A stretch of DNA of 60,649 nt from Bacillota bacterium (GTDB lineage Bacteria > Bacillota > Clostridia > Christensenellales > CAG-138), in NCBI GenBank assembly GCA_016286445.1, contig JAEESS010000008.1:1-60649 (forward strand), in the 5' to 3' direction. This document shows, piece after piece, positions 44,714-55,100 of the stretch (positions are counted from its first letter, which is position 1; every line of letters begins with the position of its first letter). The notes beneath the pieces are model-generated. The model was given only the letters and a program-made list of their open reading frames with translations. It searched no databases and was not told the origin of the DNA. The position numbers and the translations under genes are program-made.

Positions 44714-44742
44714 ATCATAGCACAGGTATGCAAAAAAAGCAA
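44714..44742 (-). promoter_or_regulatory. Promoter of the glycopolymer operon
   Basis: On the minus strand TTGCTT (44742-44737), 17-base spacer, TATGAT (44719-44714). The 78-base leader contains GTTAAC and no obvious structure. Confidence 0.75.
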
Positions 44743-44807
44743 CCGTGCACGATCATTCGTTGTGTAAAAATAATAAGAACATTTTCCCGGTTTCGGCGCA
44801 TTTCCTC

Positions 44808-44837
44808 TTGACAAAGCCCCCGTATTCGCGGTATCGT
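44808..44837 (+). promoter_or_regulatory. Promoter of the glycine cleavage operon
   Basis: TTGACA (44808-44813), 18 bases, TATCGT (44832-44837). The start of transcription would be just upstream of the riboswitch. Confidence 0.6.
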
Positions 44838-44861
44838 ATACAAGGACAAAAAACCGAATAC

Positions 44862-45042
44862 CGTCACGGACGATGGGCCCGGGAGAGGTCGTAAAAACGG
44901 CGCCGAAGGGGAACTGCAGAAACTCTCAGGCAGAAGGATCGGACCCGGACGTGACTCCGGAAAGGAAAGGGATCGACCCTTTACGCCGTCGGTGCAACCG
45001 CTGATGCCAGCGGGAATCTCTCAGGCTTATTACGGAGGCGCA
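44862..45042 (+). ncRNA. Tandem glycine riboswitch (gcvT motif)
   Basis: Aptamer 1 (about 44862-44955) has GGGAGAGG, GCGCCGAAGGGG and AAACTCTCAGGCA at the expected positions; its ends CGTCACG/CGTGAC pair. Aptamer 2 (about 44955-45042) has CTCCGG/CGGAGG as P1, ACGCCGTCGGTGCAAC and AATCTCTCAGGC. Two aptamers joined by a short linker are the classic cooperative glycine sensor upstream of gcvT. Here glycine should switch the operon on. Aptamer 2 carries GCCGTCGG in place of the more usual GCCGAAGG. Confidence 0.93.
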
Positions 45043-45068
45043 GGGTACAGGCGTACTTTGCGCTTTTT
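45038..45068 (+). terminator. Riboswitch expression-platform terminator
   Basis: GCGCA-GG-GTAC, loop AGGC, GTAC-TT-TGCGC, then T5 (45064-45068). The stem begins at the 3' edge of P1 of aptamer 2, so glycine binding may compete with it. A further hairpin (GCGGCGGGTGCCGCG region) lies before gcvT. Confidence 0.65.
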
Positions 45069-45151
45069 CATTTTCCCGCGGCGGGTGCCGCGATCATTTC
45101 ACACTGCGGCAGGCGCCGCAAATGTTCATCATTTTTATAAGGAGGATTCTC

Positions 45152-46393
45152 ATGAGCGAACTCAAACGTACCCTACTGTATGACGCGCACGTCGCTGCCG
45201 GCGCAACGATGGTCGACTTCGGCGGCTGGGAAATGCCGATCCAGTATCCGGAAGGCATCATTGCGGAACATCTGTATACCAGAAGCTGCTGCGGTCTTTT
45301 CGACGTATCCCATATGGGCCGTCTCATCATCGAAGGACCGGAGCGTCTCGCGTTTTTGCAGCATGTGCTTTCGAGCAACGCAGCGCTGCTCGGCGTCAAT
45401 CAGGCGCAGTACTGCATCATTCCCGCGGAGGACGGCAGCGCCGTCGACGACGCGTACCTCTACCGCTTCGAGGAGGACCGGTTCCTGCTCGTCGTCAACG
45501 CGTCGAACACCGATAAGGACCTCGCGTGGTTTGCGCCGATCGTCAAGAACTACGACTGCACGATCAAAAACATCACGAACGAAACGGTCTCCATCGCGGT
45601 GCAGGGTCCGAAGAGCGAAGAGATCCTGAAGACGCTCGCGGGCGTCGACGAAGTCACCAAGCCCGCGCGCAACAATCTCAGCACGCTGATGATGGAAGGA
45701 CACGAGGTCCTCGTCTCCCGGACGGGCTATACGGCGGAGCCGATCGGCTACGAGCTGTTCTTAAAGAACGAAGACGCGCACTGGATGTGGAACCGTCTCA
45801 TCGAGCTCGGCGGCAAGCCCGCAGGGCTGGGCGCGCGCGACACGCTCCGCATGGAAGGCATGCTCCCGCTGTACGGCGACGAAATGGGCGTCGACGAAGA
45901 GGGCAAGCCCATGCCGATCTTTGCGCTGGCGCTTGCGAAGTTCGCGGTCTCGTTCGACGAGGCGAAGGGCGACTTTGTCGGCCGTGAAGCGCTTAAAAAG
46001 CAGGCGGCTGCGCAGGCTTGCTTCAAAGCGAAGGACTACAATCCCGAAGCGATGGCGACGCTCAGTAAGCGCGTCCGCCCGATCGCGCTCCTCGATCGCG
46101 GCGTCATCCGTCACGGCATGGAGGTATACCGCAACGGCGAGATGATCGGCTGGGTCACCAGCGGCACGATGATCCCGTACTATCAGACCTCCGGCGAAGG
46201 CGCCGACGTCAAACTGCTTCCCGAAACCGGCAAGCGCGCGATCGGCATCTGCTACATCAAGTCCGACGTTCCGGTGAACGGCGAAGTCGAGGTCGACGTC
46301 CGCGGCAAGCGCCTCAGAGCCGTCATTCCCTCGAAGCACATCTCCAACAATGTCCCGCCCTATGTGGTGCCGGTCATTTATAAACAAAAATAA
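45152..46393 (+). CDS. gcvT: Glycine cleavage system T protein (aminomethyltransferase)
   Basis: 413 residues from ATG 45152, behind AAGGAGG; upstream in-frame codons belong to the leader. Takes the aminomethyl group from lipoyl-GcvH and gives methylene-THF plus ammonia. Seen: MVDFGGWEMPIQYPEGIIAEH, CGLFDVSHMGRL, the folate-binding Asp region SRTGYTAEPIGYELFL, GLGARDTLRMEGMLPLYG and the C-terminal beta-barrel. First gene of the gcv operon and direct target of the riboswitch. Confidence 0.97.
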   Translation: MSELKRTLLYDAHVAAGATMVDFGGWEMPIQYPEGIIAEHLYTRSCCGLFDVSHMGRLIIEGPERLAFLQHVLSSNAALLGVNQAQYCIIPAEDGSAVDDAYLYRFEEDRFLLVVNASNTDKDLAWFAPIVKNYDCTIKNITNETVSIAVQGPKSEEILKTLAGVDEVTKPARNNLSTLMMEGHEVLVSRTGYTAEPIGYELFLKNEDAHWMWNRLIELGGKPAGLGARDTLRMEGMLPLYGDEMGVDEEGKPMPIFALALAKFAVSFDEAKGDFVGREALKKQAAAQACFKAKDYNPEAMATLSKRVRPIALLDRGVIRHGMEVYRNGEMIGWVTSGTMIPYYQTSGEGADVKLLPETGKRAIGICYIKSDVPVNGEVEVDVRGKRLRAVIPSKHISNNVPPYVVPVIYKQK

Positions 46394-46411
46394 TTTCAGG
46401 AGGATAGAATC

Positions 46412-46786
46412 ATGACAATCAAACCCGAATTGCAGTACAGCAAGGACCACGAGTGGGTCAAAAAGGAAGACGACCTCTTCGTCATCGGCATCTCCGATTT
46501 TGCGCAGGACGCGCTCGGCGATCTCGTGTTTGTGAACCTGCCGGAAGTCGGCGACGCGGTCACCGCGGGTGAAGCGTTCGGCGACGTCGAATCCGTCAAG
46601 GCGGTCAGCGATCTGCTCTGTCCGGTCTCCGGCACCGTTGCCGAGATCAACGAGGAGCTCCTCGACGCGCCCGAAAAGCTCAACGAGGATCCGTACGGCG
46701 CGTGGATCATCAAGGTTTCCGACGTCACCGCAACCGAAGAGCTTCTGGACGCAGCGGCGTACGAAGCATTCATCGCGGAGGCATAA
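46412..46786 (+). CDS. gcvH: Glycine cleavage system H protein
   Basis: 124 residues. The lipoyl carrier shuttling the aminomethyl group between GcvP, GcvT and E3. Lipoylation site Lys63 in GDVESVKAVSD; typical start 'YSKDHEWVK' and end 'PYGAWIIKV'. It lies 18 bases behind gcvT, and 3 bases separate it from gcvPA. Lipoate is probably attached by the LplA encoded downstream. Confidence 0.97.
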   Translation: MTIKPELQYSKDHEWVKKEDDLFVIGISDFAQDALGDLVFVNLPEVGDAVTAGEAFGDVESVKAVSDLLCPVSGTVAEINEELLDAPEKLNEDPYGAWIIKVSDVTATEELLDAAAYEAFIAEA

Positions 46787-46789
46787 CGC

Positions 46790-48103
46790 ATGGGAAGCTA
46801 CGTTCCTTCCACCGAGGAACAGCGCCGGGAAATGCTCAAAGCGATCGGGCTTTCGGATTACCGTGAGCTCTATCGCGACGTGCCGGAAAACATGATCTTA
46901 AACCGTCCGCTCGATCTGCCCGAAGGCAAGAGCGAGATGGAAGTGCGCAATGCGATGGCAGAGCTCGCGGCGAAGAACACGGTCTATAAGACCGTGCTTC
47001 GCGGCGCAGGCGCATACGATCATTACATTCCGTCGATCGTGAAGTATATCCCCGCAAAGGAAGAGTTCCTCACCGCGTATACGCCCTATCAGGCGGAGAT
47101 AAGCCAGGGCGTTTTACAGTCGATCTTCGAGTATCAGACGATGATCGCGGAGCTGACCGGCATGGACGCAAGCAACGCGTCCGTGTACGACGGCGCGACC
47201 GCGGCTGCCGAAGCCGCCGCCATGTGCCGCGACCGCAAGCGCCGCGTCACGCTGATCTCGGCGACGACGCATCCGGACGTGATCAACACGGTCCGCACCT
47301 ACTGCTACGGCACCAACGACGAGCTTCTGGTCGTTCCGATGAAGGACGGCAAGACCGACATCGAGGCGCTCCGTACCATGCTGAACGACGGCGTCGCTTC
47401 GTTCTATGTACAGCAGCCGAACTTCTACGGCGTCTTTGAGGACGCGGAAGCTTTGGGCGAGCTTGTGCATGCGGCGGGCGCGATGTTTGTGATGGGCTGC
47501 AATCCGATCGCGCTTGCGATCATGAAAACGCCGAAGGATTGCGGCGCGGACGTTGCGGTCGGCGAAGGGCAGCCGCTGGGCATGCCGATCGGCTTCGGCG
47601 GTCCGTACCTCGGCTTTATGGCGACGACCATGAAGCACATCCGCAAGCTCCCCGGCCGCATCGTGGGCGAGACGACCGATCACGACGGCAACCGCGCGTA
47701 CGTCCTGTCCCTGCAGGCGCGCGAGCAGCACATCCGCCGCGAAAAGGCGAGCTCCAACATCTGCTCGAACGAAGCGCTGTGCGCGCTGACCGCGGGTCTG
47801 TATATGGCGACGATGGGTCCCGACGGCATGGCGGAGGCGGCAAAGCAGTGCATGGCAAAGGCGCATTATCTTGAAAAAGCGCTCACCGCGATCCCCGGCG
47901 TACGTCTGCGCTACGACGCGCCGTTCTTCCACGAGTTCCTGCTCGACATGCCGAAGTGCAAAGAGATCGAACAGGCGCTTGCCCAAAAGGGCATCCTCTC
48001 CGGACTTCCCATAGAGTCCGGCATGCTCTGGTGCGTCACCGAAAAGGTCAGTAAGGCGACGCTCGACGAGGTCGTTTCCGTGGTCAAGGAGGTGCTCGCA
48101 TGA
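46790..48103 (+). CDS. gcvPA: Glycine decarboxylase subunit 1
   Basis: 437 residues, matching the N-terminal half of single-chain GcvP. Motifs: YVPSTEEQRREML, GAGAYDHYIPSIV, FTAYTPYQAEISQG-like block (FLTAYTPYQAEISQG), and GGPYLGFMATTMKHIRKLPGRIVG. The split into two chains is the usual form in Firmicutes and archaea. Its last bases overlap the gcvPB start (ATGA), giving coupled, equimolar synthesis. Confidence 0.96.
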   Translation: MGSYVPSTEEQRREMLKAIGLSDYRELYRDVPENMILNRPLDLPEGKSEMEVRNAMAELAAKNTVYKTVLRGAGAYDHYIPSIVKYIPAKEEFLTAYTPYQAEISQGVLQSIFEYQTMIAELTGMDASNASVYDGATAAAEAAAMCRDRKRRVTLISATTHPDVINTVRTYCYGTNDELLVVPMKDGKTDIEALRTMLNDGVASFYVQQPNFYGVFEDAEALGELVHAAGAMFVMGCNPIALAIMKTPKDCGADVAVGEGQPLGMPIGFGGPYLGFMATTMKHIRKLPGRIVGETTDHDGNRAYVLSLQAREQHIRREKASSNICSNEALCALTAGLYMATMGPDGMAEAAKQCMAKAHYLEKALTAIPGVRLRYDAPFFHEFLLDMPKCKEIEQALAQKGILSGLPIESGMLWCVTEKVSKATLDEVVSVVKEVLA

Positions 48104-49503
48104 AACTGATTTTTGAAAAGAGCGTTCCTGGACGCAAGTGCGATATTCTGCCGAAGTGCGACGTTCCCGCGGTCGAGCTGCCGGAAGGTCTCAATCGCGA
48201 AACCGCGCCGCATCTTCCCGAGATGAGCGAGACCGACGTTTCCCGCCACTACACCGAGCTCAACAAGCAGGTACACGGCGTGAACTGCGGCTTCTATCCG
48301 CTCGGTTCCTGCACCATGAAGTACAATCCGCGCATCGACGAAGAAGCGGCGGCGATGGAGGGTTTTACAAACATCCACCCGCTCGCGCCGAAGTCCTCGG
48401 TCCGCGGCGCGCTCGAAGTGCTCGACACGCTGCGCGCGGATCTCTGCGAGATCACCGGCATGGACGGCATGACGTTCCAGCCCGCGGCGGGCGCGCACGG
48501 CGAATTTACCGGCGTGCTGCTCATCAAGCAGTATCACGATTCGCGCAATGACAAAAAGCGCACCAAGATCATCGTGCCGGATTCCGCGCACGGCACCAAC
48601 CCCGCAACGGCGGCGATGTGCGGCTATCAGGTCGTGAACATCCCCTCCGCGCCGGACGGCTGCGTCGATCTTGAAGCGCTGAAATCTGTCCTCGGCGACG
48701 ACGTCGCAGGCTTGATGCTGACGAACCCGAACACGGTCGGCATCTTTGACGAGAACATCCTTGAGATCACGAAGCTCGTGCACGAGGCGGGCGGTCTGTG
48801 CTACTACGACGGCGCAAACACGAACGCGATCATGGGCGTCGTGCGCCCCGGCGATATGGGCTTCGACTGCATCCACCTGAACCTGCACAAGACGTTCGCC
48901 ACCCCGCACGGCGGCGGCGGTCCCGGCGCAGGCGCGGTCGGCTGCAAGGAGTTCTTAAAGCCGTTCCTGCCGCACTCCGCTTTGATGGATCGTCCCGGCA
49001 GGCTGCAGGTCCGCGCGTTTATGGGCAACTTCCTCGTGTGCGTCCGCGCGCTCGCGTATGTGATGACGCTCGGGCGTGAGGGCATCCCGGAGGCGGCGAC
49101 CAACGCGGTCCTCAACGCGAACTATCTGATGCAAAAGATCAAGGGCACGTTCACGCCCGCGTTCGACCGCATCTGCATGCACGAGTTCGTGCTCGACCTC
49201 TCGCACTACGAGAAGGAGACCGGCGTTTCCGCGCTCGACGTTGCGAAGTCGCTGATCGACTACGGCATGCATCCGCCGACAATGTACTTCCCGCTGATCG
49301 TGCACGAAGCGCTGATGCTCGAGCCGACCGAAACGGAAAGCATGGAGACGCTCGACTGGGCTGCGGACGTGTTCCGTAAGCTCTACGAGCTCGGCAAGAC
49401 CGATCCCGAAGCCATGCACGGCGCGCCGCATCACACCCCGATCGGCCGTCCGGACGAAGTCAAGGCAGCGCGCAACCCGATCGTGCGCTACACCTTTGCA
49501 TGA
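48100..49503 (+). CDS. gcvPB: Glycine decarboxylase subunit 2 (PLP-binding)
   Basis: 467 residues. Carries the pyridoxal-phosphate lysine, Lys264, in HLNLHKTFATPHGGGGPGA. Other landmarks: GFYPLGSCTMKYNPR, QPAAGAHGEFTG, PDSAHGTNPATAAMCGY, CYYDGANTNAIMG and the C-terminal GMHPPTMYFPLIV. Together with GcvPA it decarboxylates glycine and loads GcvH. Overlaps lplA by 4 bases. Confidence 0.97.
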   Translation: MKLIFEKSVPGRKCDILPKCDVPAVELPEGLNRETAPHLPEMSETDVSRHYTELNKQVHGVNCGFYPLGSCTMKYNPRIDEEAAAMEGFTNIHPLAPKSSVRGALEVLDTLRADLCEITGMDGMTFQPAAGAHGEFTGVLLIKQYHDSRNDKKRTKIIVPDSAHGTNPATAAMCGYQVVNIPSAPDGCVDLEALKSVLGDDVAGLMLTNPNTVGIFDENILEITKLVHEAGGLCYYDGANTNAIMGVVRPGDMGFDCIHLNLHKTFATPHGGGGPGAGAVGCKEFLKPFLPHSALMDRPGRLQVRAFMGNFLVCVRALAYVMTLGREGIPEAATNAVLNANYLMQKIKGTFTPAFDRICMHEFVLDLSHYEKETGVSALDVAKSLIDYGMHPPTMYFPLIVHEALMLEPTETESMETLDWAADVFRKLYELGKTDPEAMHGAPHHTPIGRPDEVKAARNPIVRYTFA

Positions 49504-50474
49504 TCGAGCGGATCGCAGTCTATGAAAGCGAGGGGTTCGATCCCCATCGCAACCTTGCCATTGAGCAGCACCTGCTGGAGACCGTCGAAGGCGGGTGCTG
49601 CCTTCTTTATCTGTGGCAGAACGAACGCACGGTCGTCATCGGCAAGAACCAGAACGCCTGGGCGGAGTGCCGCACGACAGAGCTCTTCAAGGACGGCGGC
49701 AGGCTCGCAAGGCGCCTGTCCGGCGGCGGCGCGGTCTATCACGACCTCGGAAACCTGAACTTCACGTTTTTGATGCGCGAGGAGGATTACGACCTCATGC
49801 GCCAGCTTTCCGTGATCCGCAGGGCGTGCCGTCTTTGCGGGATCGAAACGGAGATCTCGGGCAGAAACGACCTGCTCGCTTCCGGGCGCAAGTTTTCCGG
49901 CAACGCGTTCTGTCACCACGAGGGACGCGCCTATCATCACGGTACGCTGCTGGTCGACGTCGACGCGGACGCCATGGGACGATATTTGAGCCCCTCGAAG
50001 GCAAAGCTCGAAGCCAAAGGCGTGGAAAGCGTGCGTTCGCGGGTCATAAATCTCAAGAAGCTGAACCCCGCGATCACGGTCGATATGCTGAATTCCGCGA
50101 TGCGGCAGGCGTTTTCGGAGGTCTATGACCTTCCGGTATCCGCGCCGCCCGTCATCGACGGGACGCGGATCGAAGCGCTCACTGCGCACTACGCAAGCGA
50201 CGCGTGGCTCTTCGGGCAAAAGCTGCCGTTCTCGTTCCGCTGCGAACAGCGGTTCCCCTGGGGCGGCGTCGAGCTGCAGCTTTTTGTCGATCGCGGCGTC
50301 ATTCAAAACGCCGCCGTCTATACCGACGATATGGACCCGGCGCTTGCGCCGAAGCTCAGAACAGCGCTCGCCGGCTGCCCGTTTTCCCTTGCGGCGATGC
50401 AGGCGCGCATCGAAACAGAAAACCTCCCGCACGCGCGGGACATCATTCAAATGCTGACGGAACAGGAGATTTGA
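49500..50474 (+). CDS. lplA: Lipoate-protein ligase A
   Basis: 324 residues. Activates lipoate with ATP and attaches it to Lys63 of GcvH. Motifs: RRLSGGGAVYHDLGNLNFTF (lipoyl/AMP loop), GRNDLLASGRKFSGNAF (with catalytic Lys) and HHGTLLVDVD. The C-terminal ~90 residues form the small accessory domain. Its place in the gcv operon makes GcvH the clear target. Full-length, with both domains, so it should be independent of LipL-type relay. Confidence 0.94.
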   Translation: MIERIAVYESEGFDPHRNLAIEQHLLETVEGGCCLLYLWQNERTVVIGKNQNAWAECRTTELFKDGGRLARRLSGGGAVYHDLGNLNFTFLMREEDYDLMRQLSVIRRACRLCGIETEISGRNDLLASGRKFSGNAFCHHEGRAYHHGTLLVDVDADAMGRYLSPSKAKLEAKGVESVRSRVINLKKLNPAITVDMLNSAMRQAFSEVYDLPVSAPPVIDGTRIEALTAHYASDAWLFGQKLPFSFRCEQRFPWGGVELQLFVDRGVIQNAAVYTDDMDPALAPKLRTALAGCPFSLAAMQARIETENLPHARDIIQMLTEQEI

Positions 50475-50475
50475 T

Positions 50476-51840
50476 ATGTACGATTTTGATCTGATCGTCG
50501 TGGGCGGCGGCCCCGGCGGATACGAAGCGGCGCTGCATGCCGCAAAGCTCGGTTTGAAAACCGCGCTCATCGAAAAGGACTTTGTCGGCGGCACCTGCTT
50601 AAACCGCGGCTGCATCCCGACCAAGGCGCTTTTACACGCGTCCGGCGTCTATGAGGAAGCGAAAAACGGCGCGGCGCTCGGTATTTCCTGCGAGCCGACG
50701 TTCGATCTTTCCGCGATCTATGCCTATAAGCAGCAGGTTGTGGAAAAGCTCAGAGGCGGCGTCGAAGGGCTTTTGAAGAGCGCGAAGGTCACGGTTCTGA
50801 ACGGTCTCGGCACGCTGACGGCGGAACATACCGTTTCGGTCGGCGACGCGACCTATACCGCGGAGAACATTCTCCTTGCGACGGGCTCGGTACCCGCGCG
50901 TCCGCCAATCCCGGGTCTCGACCTTGACGGTGTTCTGACCTCGGATGACCTTTTGGCGGGCGTTGCGCCGTTCAAGTCCGTCGTCATCATCGGCGGCGGC
51001 GTCATCGGCATGGAGTTTGCGACGTTCTTCAACGATCTCGGCGTTGAAGTCACCGTGGTCGAAGGGCTCGACCGGCTGCTGCCGCTGCTCGATAAGGAGC
51101 TTGGGCAGAACCTTTCCATGATCATGAAAAAGCGCGGCGTAAAGATCGCAACCGGCGCGATGGTCAAGTCGGTCACGAAGACCGAAGCCGGACTTTCGGT
51201 CAACTTCGAGTCCAAGGGCGCGCCCGCAAGCGCGGAAGCCGAGGTCGTGCTTTGCGCGATCGGCAGACGTCCCTATACCGACGGGCTGTTCGGCGAGGAC
51301 GTTGCGCTTGAAATGGAAGGCAGACGCATCAAGGTCAACGAGAAGTTCGAGACCTCGATGCCCGGCGTCTATGCGATCGGCGACGTCTCCGCGAAGATCC
51401 AGCTTGCGCACGTCGCGACGGCACAGGGGCTTTATGCAGTCAACGAGATCGCGGGAAAGCCCAACGGCGCGGACCTTTCGATCGTGCCGAGCTGCGTCTA
51501 CACCCGCCCGGAGATCGCCTCCGTCGGCATGACTGAGCAGGAAGCGAAGGACGCGGAGATCCCGGTAAAGGTCGGAAAGGTCACGATGTTCTCTAACGGC
51601 AGGACCGTCATCGTGAACGGCGACCGCGGCTTTATGAAGGTGCTTGCGCATGCGGAAACGCGAAAGATCCTCGGCGTGCAGATGATGGGCGTGAACGTAA
51701 GCGACATGATCGGCGAGCTCGGTCTTGCGATTGCAAACGGTCTGACGCCCGAAGATCTCCTCAAAGCGATGCGACCGCACCCGACCTTCGAGGAAGCGCT
51801 GACCGATGCGTTAAGAGACCTTTGCGCAAAGTTAGGCTGA
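50476..51840 (+). CDS. lpdA: Dihydrolipoyl dehydrogenase (E3 / glycine cleavage L protein)
   Basis: 454 residues. FAD motif VVGGGPGGYEAALHAA, redox disulfide in GGTCLNRGCIPTK (residues ~40-45), NAD motif IIGGGVIGMEFATFF, second FAD motif MPGVYAIGDV, and the active-site base in RPHPTFEEALTDAL. Re-oxidises dihydrolipoyl-GcvH and completes the operon. Starts one base after lplA and ends before a strong terminator. Confidence 0.96.
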   Translation: MYDFDLIVVGGGPGGYEAALHAAKLGLKTALIEKDFVGGTCLNRGCIPTKALLHASGVYEEAKNGAALGISCEPTFDLSAIYAYKQQVVEKLRGGVEGLLKSAKVTVLNGLGTLTAEHTVSVGDATYTAENILLATGSVPARPPIPGLDLDGVLTSDDLLAGVAPFKSVVIIGGGVIGMEFATFFNDLGVEVTVVEGLDRLLPLLDKELGQNLSMIMKKRGVKIATGAMVKSVTKTEAGLSVNFESKGAPASAEAEVVLCAIGRRPYTDGLFGEDVALEMEGRRIKVNEKFETSMPGVYAIGDVSAKIQLAHVATAQGLYAVNEIAGKPNGADLSIVPSCVYTRPEIASVGMTEQEAKDAEIPVKVGKVTMFSNGRTVIVNGDRGFMKVLAHAETRKILGVQMMGVNVSDMIGELGLAIANGLTPEDLLKAMRPHPTFEEALTDALRDLCAKLG

Positions 51841-51856
51841 TATCGATTTATACCGG

Positions 51857-51886
51857 CACCCGGCGGGATTTCCGCCGGGTGTTTTT
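51857..51886 (+). terminator. Terminator of the gcv operon
   Basis: CACCCGGCGG (51857-51866), loop GATTT, CCGCCGGGTG (51872-51881), then T5. Confidence 0.92.
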
Positions 51887-52021
51887 GTATGGATATAAGG
51901 GCGGGTGCATAAATGGCGCTCCGCCCGTCCGGGCTTCCTGTATAATCATTCGGTTTTGTCGTTTTAACTGCGTATAATAAAAATTTTTCATTCATTATCA
52001 ATATAATTGTATAGAAAGGTA

Positions 52022-52050
52022 TAGATTTTTTATGCAGATTGTGCTATGAT
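52022..52050 (+). promoter_or_regulatory. Possible promoter of the papain-family gene
   Basis: TATGAT at 52045-52050 in a very AT-rich leader; a 17-base spacing would put a poor -35 (TAGATT) at 52022. The region 51890-52040 is unusually AT-rich for this window. Confidence 0.4.
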
Positions 52051-52106
52051 AAACAGGTCAAAGTGCCGGGGGTTCCGGTGCAAATTATCAGAAGAGGAGA
52101 CCTTGT

Positions 52107-55100
52107 ATGAATCGTACAACCAAGAAGCTGCTCGCCGTTTTTCTGGCGGCGATCATGATCCTTGCCCTGCTCCCTGCCGCGGCGTTTGCGGAAGGGACGC
52201 GTCGGGGTCCTGGACGTCTTTCGGATGAACAGTTGAAAACAGGCTATATCGCCACGCCGGACCACGGCACCCGCGCCGTTTCCGATGCGTATGTACGCGG
52301 CGATATGGAAACGTATTACCGTCTCTCCGGCATTCAGCCTACGCGTGACACGCTGCCGAGCTCGTACAACAGCAATACGCTTGGTTACGTCACCTCCGTC
52401 AAGAACCAGAACCCGTACGGCTCCTGCTGGGCGCACGCGGCGATGGCAAGCGTTGAGAGCTACATGATCAAGCACGGCATTGAAGTCGGCTCCACCGGCT
52501 CCGCCGCCACGACGAGCCTCAACCTTTCCGAGACGCAGCACTGCTTCTTCAACTACTCGAGCGCCTACGACGCCGAGGGCATGCTGACCGGCGACAAGAC
52601 CACGCTGCTCGGCTCCGACGGCTGCCTGGATTCCGGCGGCAACGGCGAGATGAGCGCATACACCCTGCAGAGCTGGGTCGGCGCGGCAAGCGAAAGCGAC
52701 GCCTCCGCCCTGCAGTACAGCAAAGCGAGCACGGTCGCAAGCTCCGGTCTCGACAGCAAATACTCCTATCAGTACGACATCTGCCACGTCCAGAACTCCG
52801 AGTGGATCCCCGGCACGGACATTGAGGGCATCAAGCGCGCGATCATGGAATACGGCGCCGGCAACATCAGCTACTATGAGACCGGCAACGCCTACACCTA
52901 CACCTGCACGATCGACACCACTTCTCAGGACAGCAGCTCCCACAAGTGGTCGAACCACGCGATCACGATCGTCGGCTGGGACGACAGCATTGCGGCAAGC
53001 CGCTTCTCCCCGAACAAGCCGTCGAGCTCCGGCGCCTGGATCTGCAAGAACAGCTGGGGCACGAGCTATTTCAGCCAGGGCTACACCTACATCTCCTATG
53101 AGGACACCACCGTTCTCGAGGGCTACATCTACTTCTACGATGCGGAGCCGATCGACAACTACGATCACAACTATCAGTACGACGGCACCTGCAACCCGGT
53201 CCCCTATGGCTCCGGCAACCGCACCGGCTTTGCGAACAACACCAAGGTCGCGAACGTCTTTACCGCAAAGGGCAGCGAGAGCCTCGAAGCGGTCGGTTTC
53301 TGCAGCTGGGACGAAGCGCTTTCCTACACGCTTGAGATCTATAAGAACCCGACGACCGGCAACCCGTCCTCCGGTACGCTGATGACCACGCAGACCGGTA
53401 CGCTGACCTATTCCGGCTACTACACCATCACGCTCGACAACCCGGTCGCGCTTGCCGCAGGCGACACCTTCTCGGTCGTCTTCACGCAGAACGTCCCGGT
53501 CGCGGACGACGCCGGCAAGTACGTCCACACGCCGTATGACGCGAACTTCTATGACACGAGCGTCGTCTCCTGGGCAAAGTGGGAGCACGCAAACCACGGC
53601 AACACCTCCTACTATAAGGAGCCGAACGGCAGTTGGACCGACTGCCCGGACAACGGCGACTACCGCATCAAGGCGTACACCAAGGACGTGAGCTTCACCG
53701 TCACCGCGGTCTCCAACAACACCGCATGGGGCACGGTTTCCGTCAACGGCACCAAGATCACCGCAACGCCCGCAGCCGGCTACTATGTATCCGACTATGA
53801 GGTCGTAAGCGGCACCGCAACGGCAACGATCAACGGCAACATCATCAACGTTGCGCCGTCGACCGACTGCACGATCAGGATCATCTTCGCGCCGAAGCCC
53901 ACCTACACCGTGAACTACCGCTCCATCGGTTCTTCCGAAGGCAGCGTGAGCGCACAGATCTATGACGTCATCAACCTGCCGACCTCCGTCAGCAACGTTC
54001 CGAGCGATTGGACCTTCATCGGCTGGACGACGGCAGAAATCGCCGAGACCACCGCGGAGCCCGAATTCTACGCGCCCGGCGCGGAATACACCGTGACCGC
54101 GAACGCCACGCTGTATGCGCTGTTCACCCGCACGGAGGGCACCGGCGATCTGATCTATCGGCTGGTCAACGACAACCTCTCCGACTGGTCCGGCAACTAC
54201 GTCATCACCTACGCCAAGGATACGGGCATGTACGTGCTGAAGACCGCGAGCAAGGATCAGCGCATCGAGACCACCTCCGCAGGTCAGTCCATCACGTACG
54301 CAAACTCCGGCATCACGCTGGACGGCGAAGTCCTGCGCAACGTCGGTTCGGATTACGTGTTCGCCTTTGCAAAGAACGGCAACTACTACACGATCAAGAA
54401 CGACGGCACCGGCTACTGGATCGGCACGCAGAGCACGTATCTGCACAATATGCAGTCGTATCAGTCCGAGTATTCCGACTGGAACATCGAATACGACCTC
54501 TACAACATCTGCATGAAGATCAGCAATGTTGCGAGCACGCAATACACCTACCTCGTCAAGGGCTCCAACAGCTACTTCGTAGTCAACACCGGCTACACGA
54601 CCAACAAGACGCAGGTCTGGAAGGAAGAGGTCGAGGGCATTACCTACTATAACAGCAACCCGGCCGCGCCGCATACGCACACCTACGGCGATTGGACCTC
54701 GAACAACGACGGTACGCACAGCCATTCCTGCACAGAGTGCGGCGACATCGTCACCGAAAGCTGCACCTACAACGACGTCGTGACCGCGCCGACCGCGACC
54801 GAACAGGGCTACACGACGCACACCTGCACCGTTTGCGGCTACTCCTTCGTCGATAGCTACACCGACGCGCTCGGCTACACGGTGACCTTCTCCGTGCCCG
54901 CAGGCGTCACCGCGCCCGCAGCCATGAACTGTCAGGCAGGTGCATCCATCACGCTCCCGACCGTCACCGCGCCCGCAGGATACACCTTCCTCGGCTGGGT
55001 CACGGAGGATTACAACAACGTCGCGACGCTGCCTGAGGTGCTGACCGGCAGCTACTCCGCGACCGCGGACATCACGCTGAAGGCGCTGTTCTCGCACACC

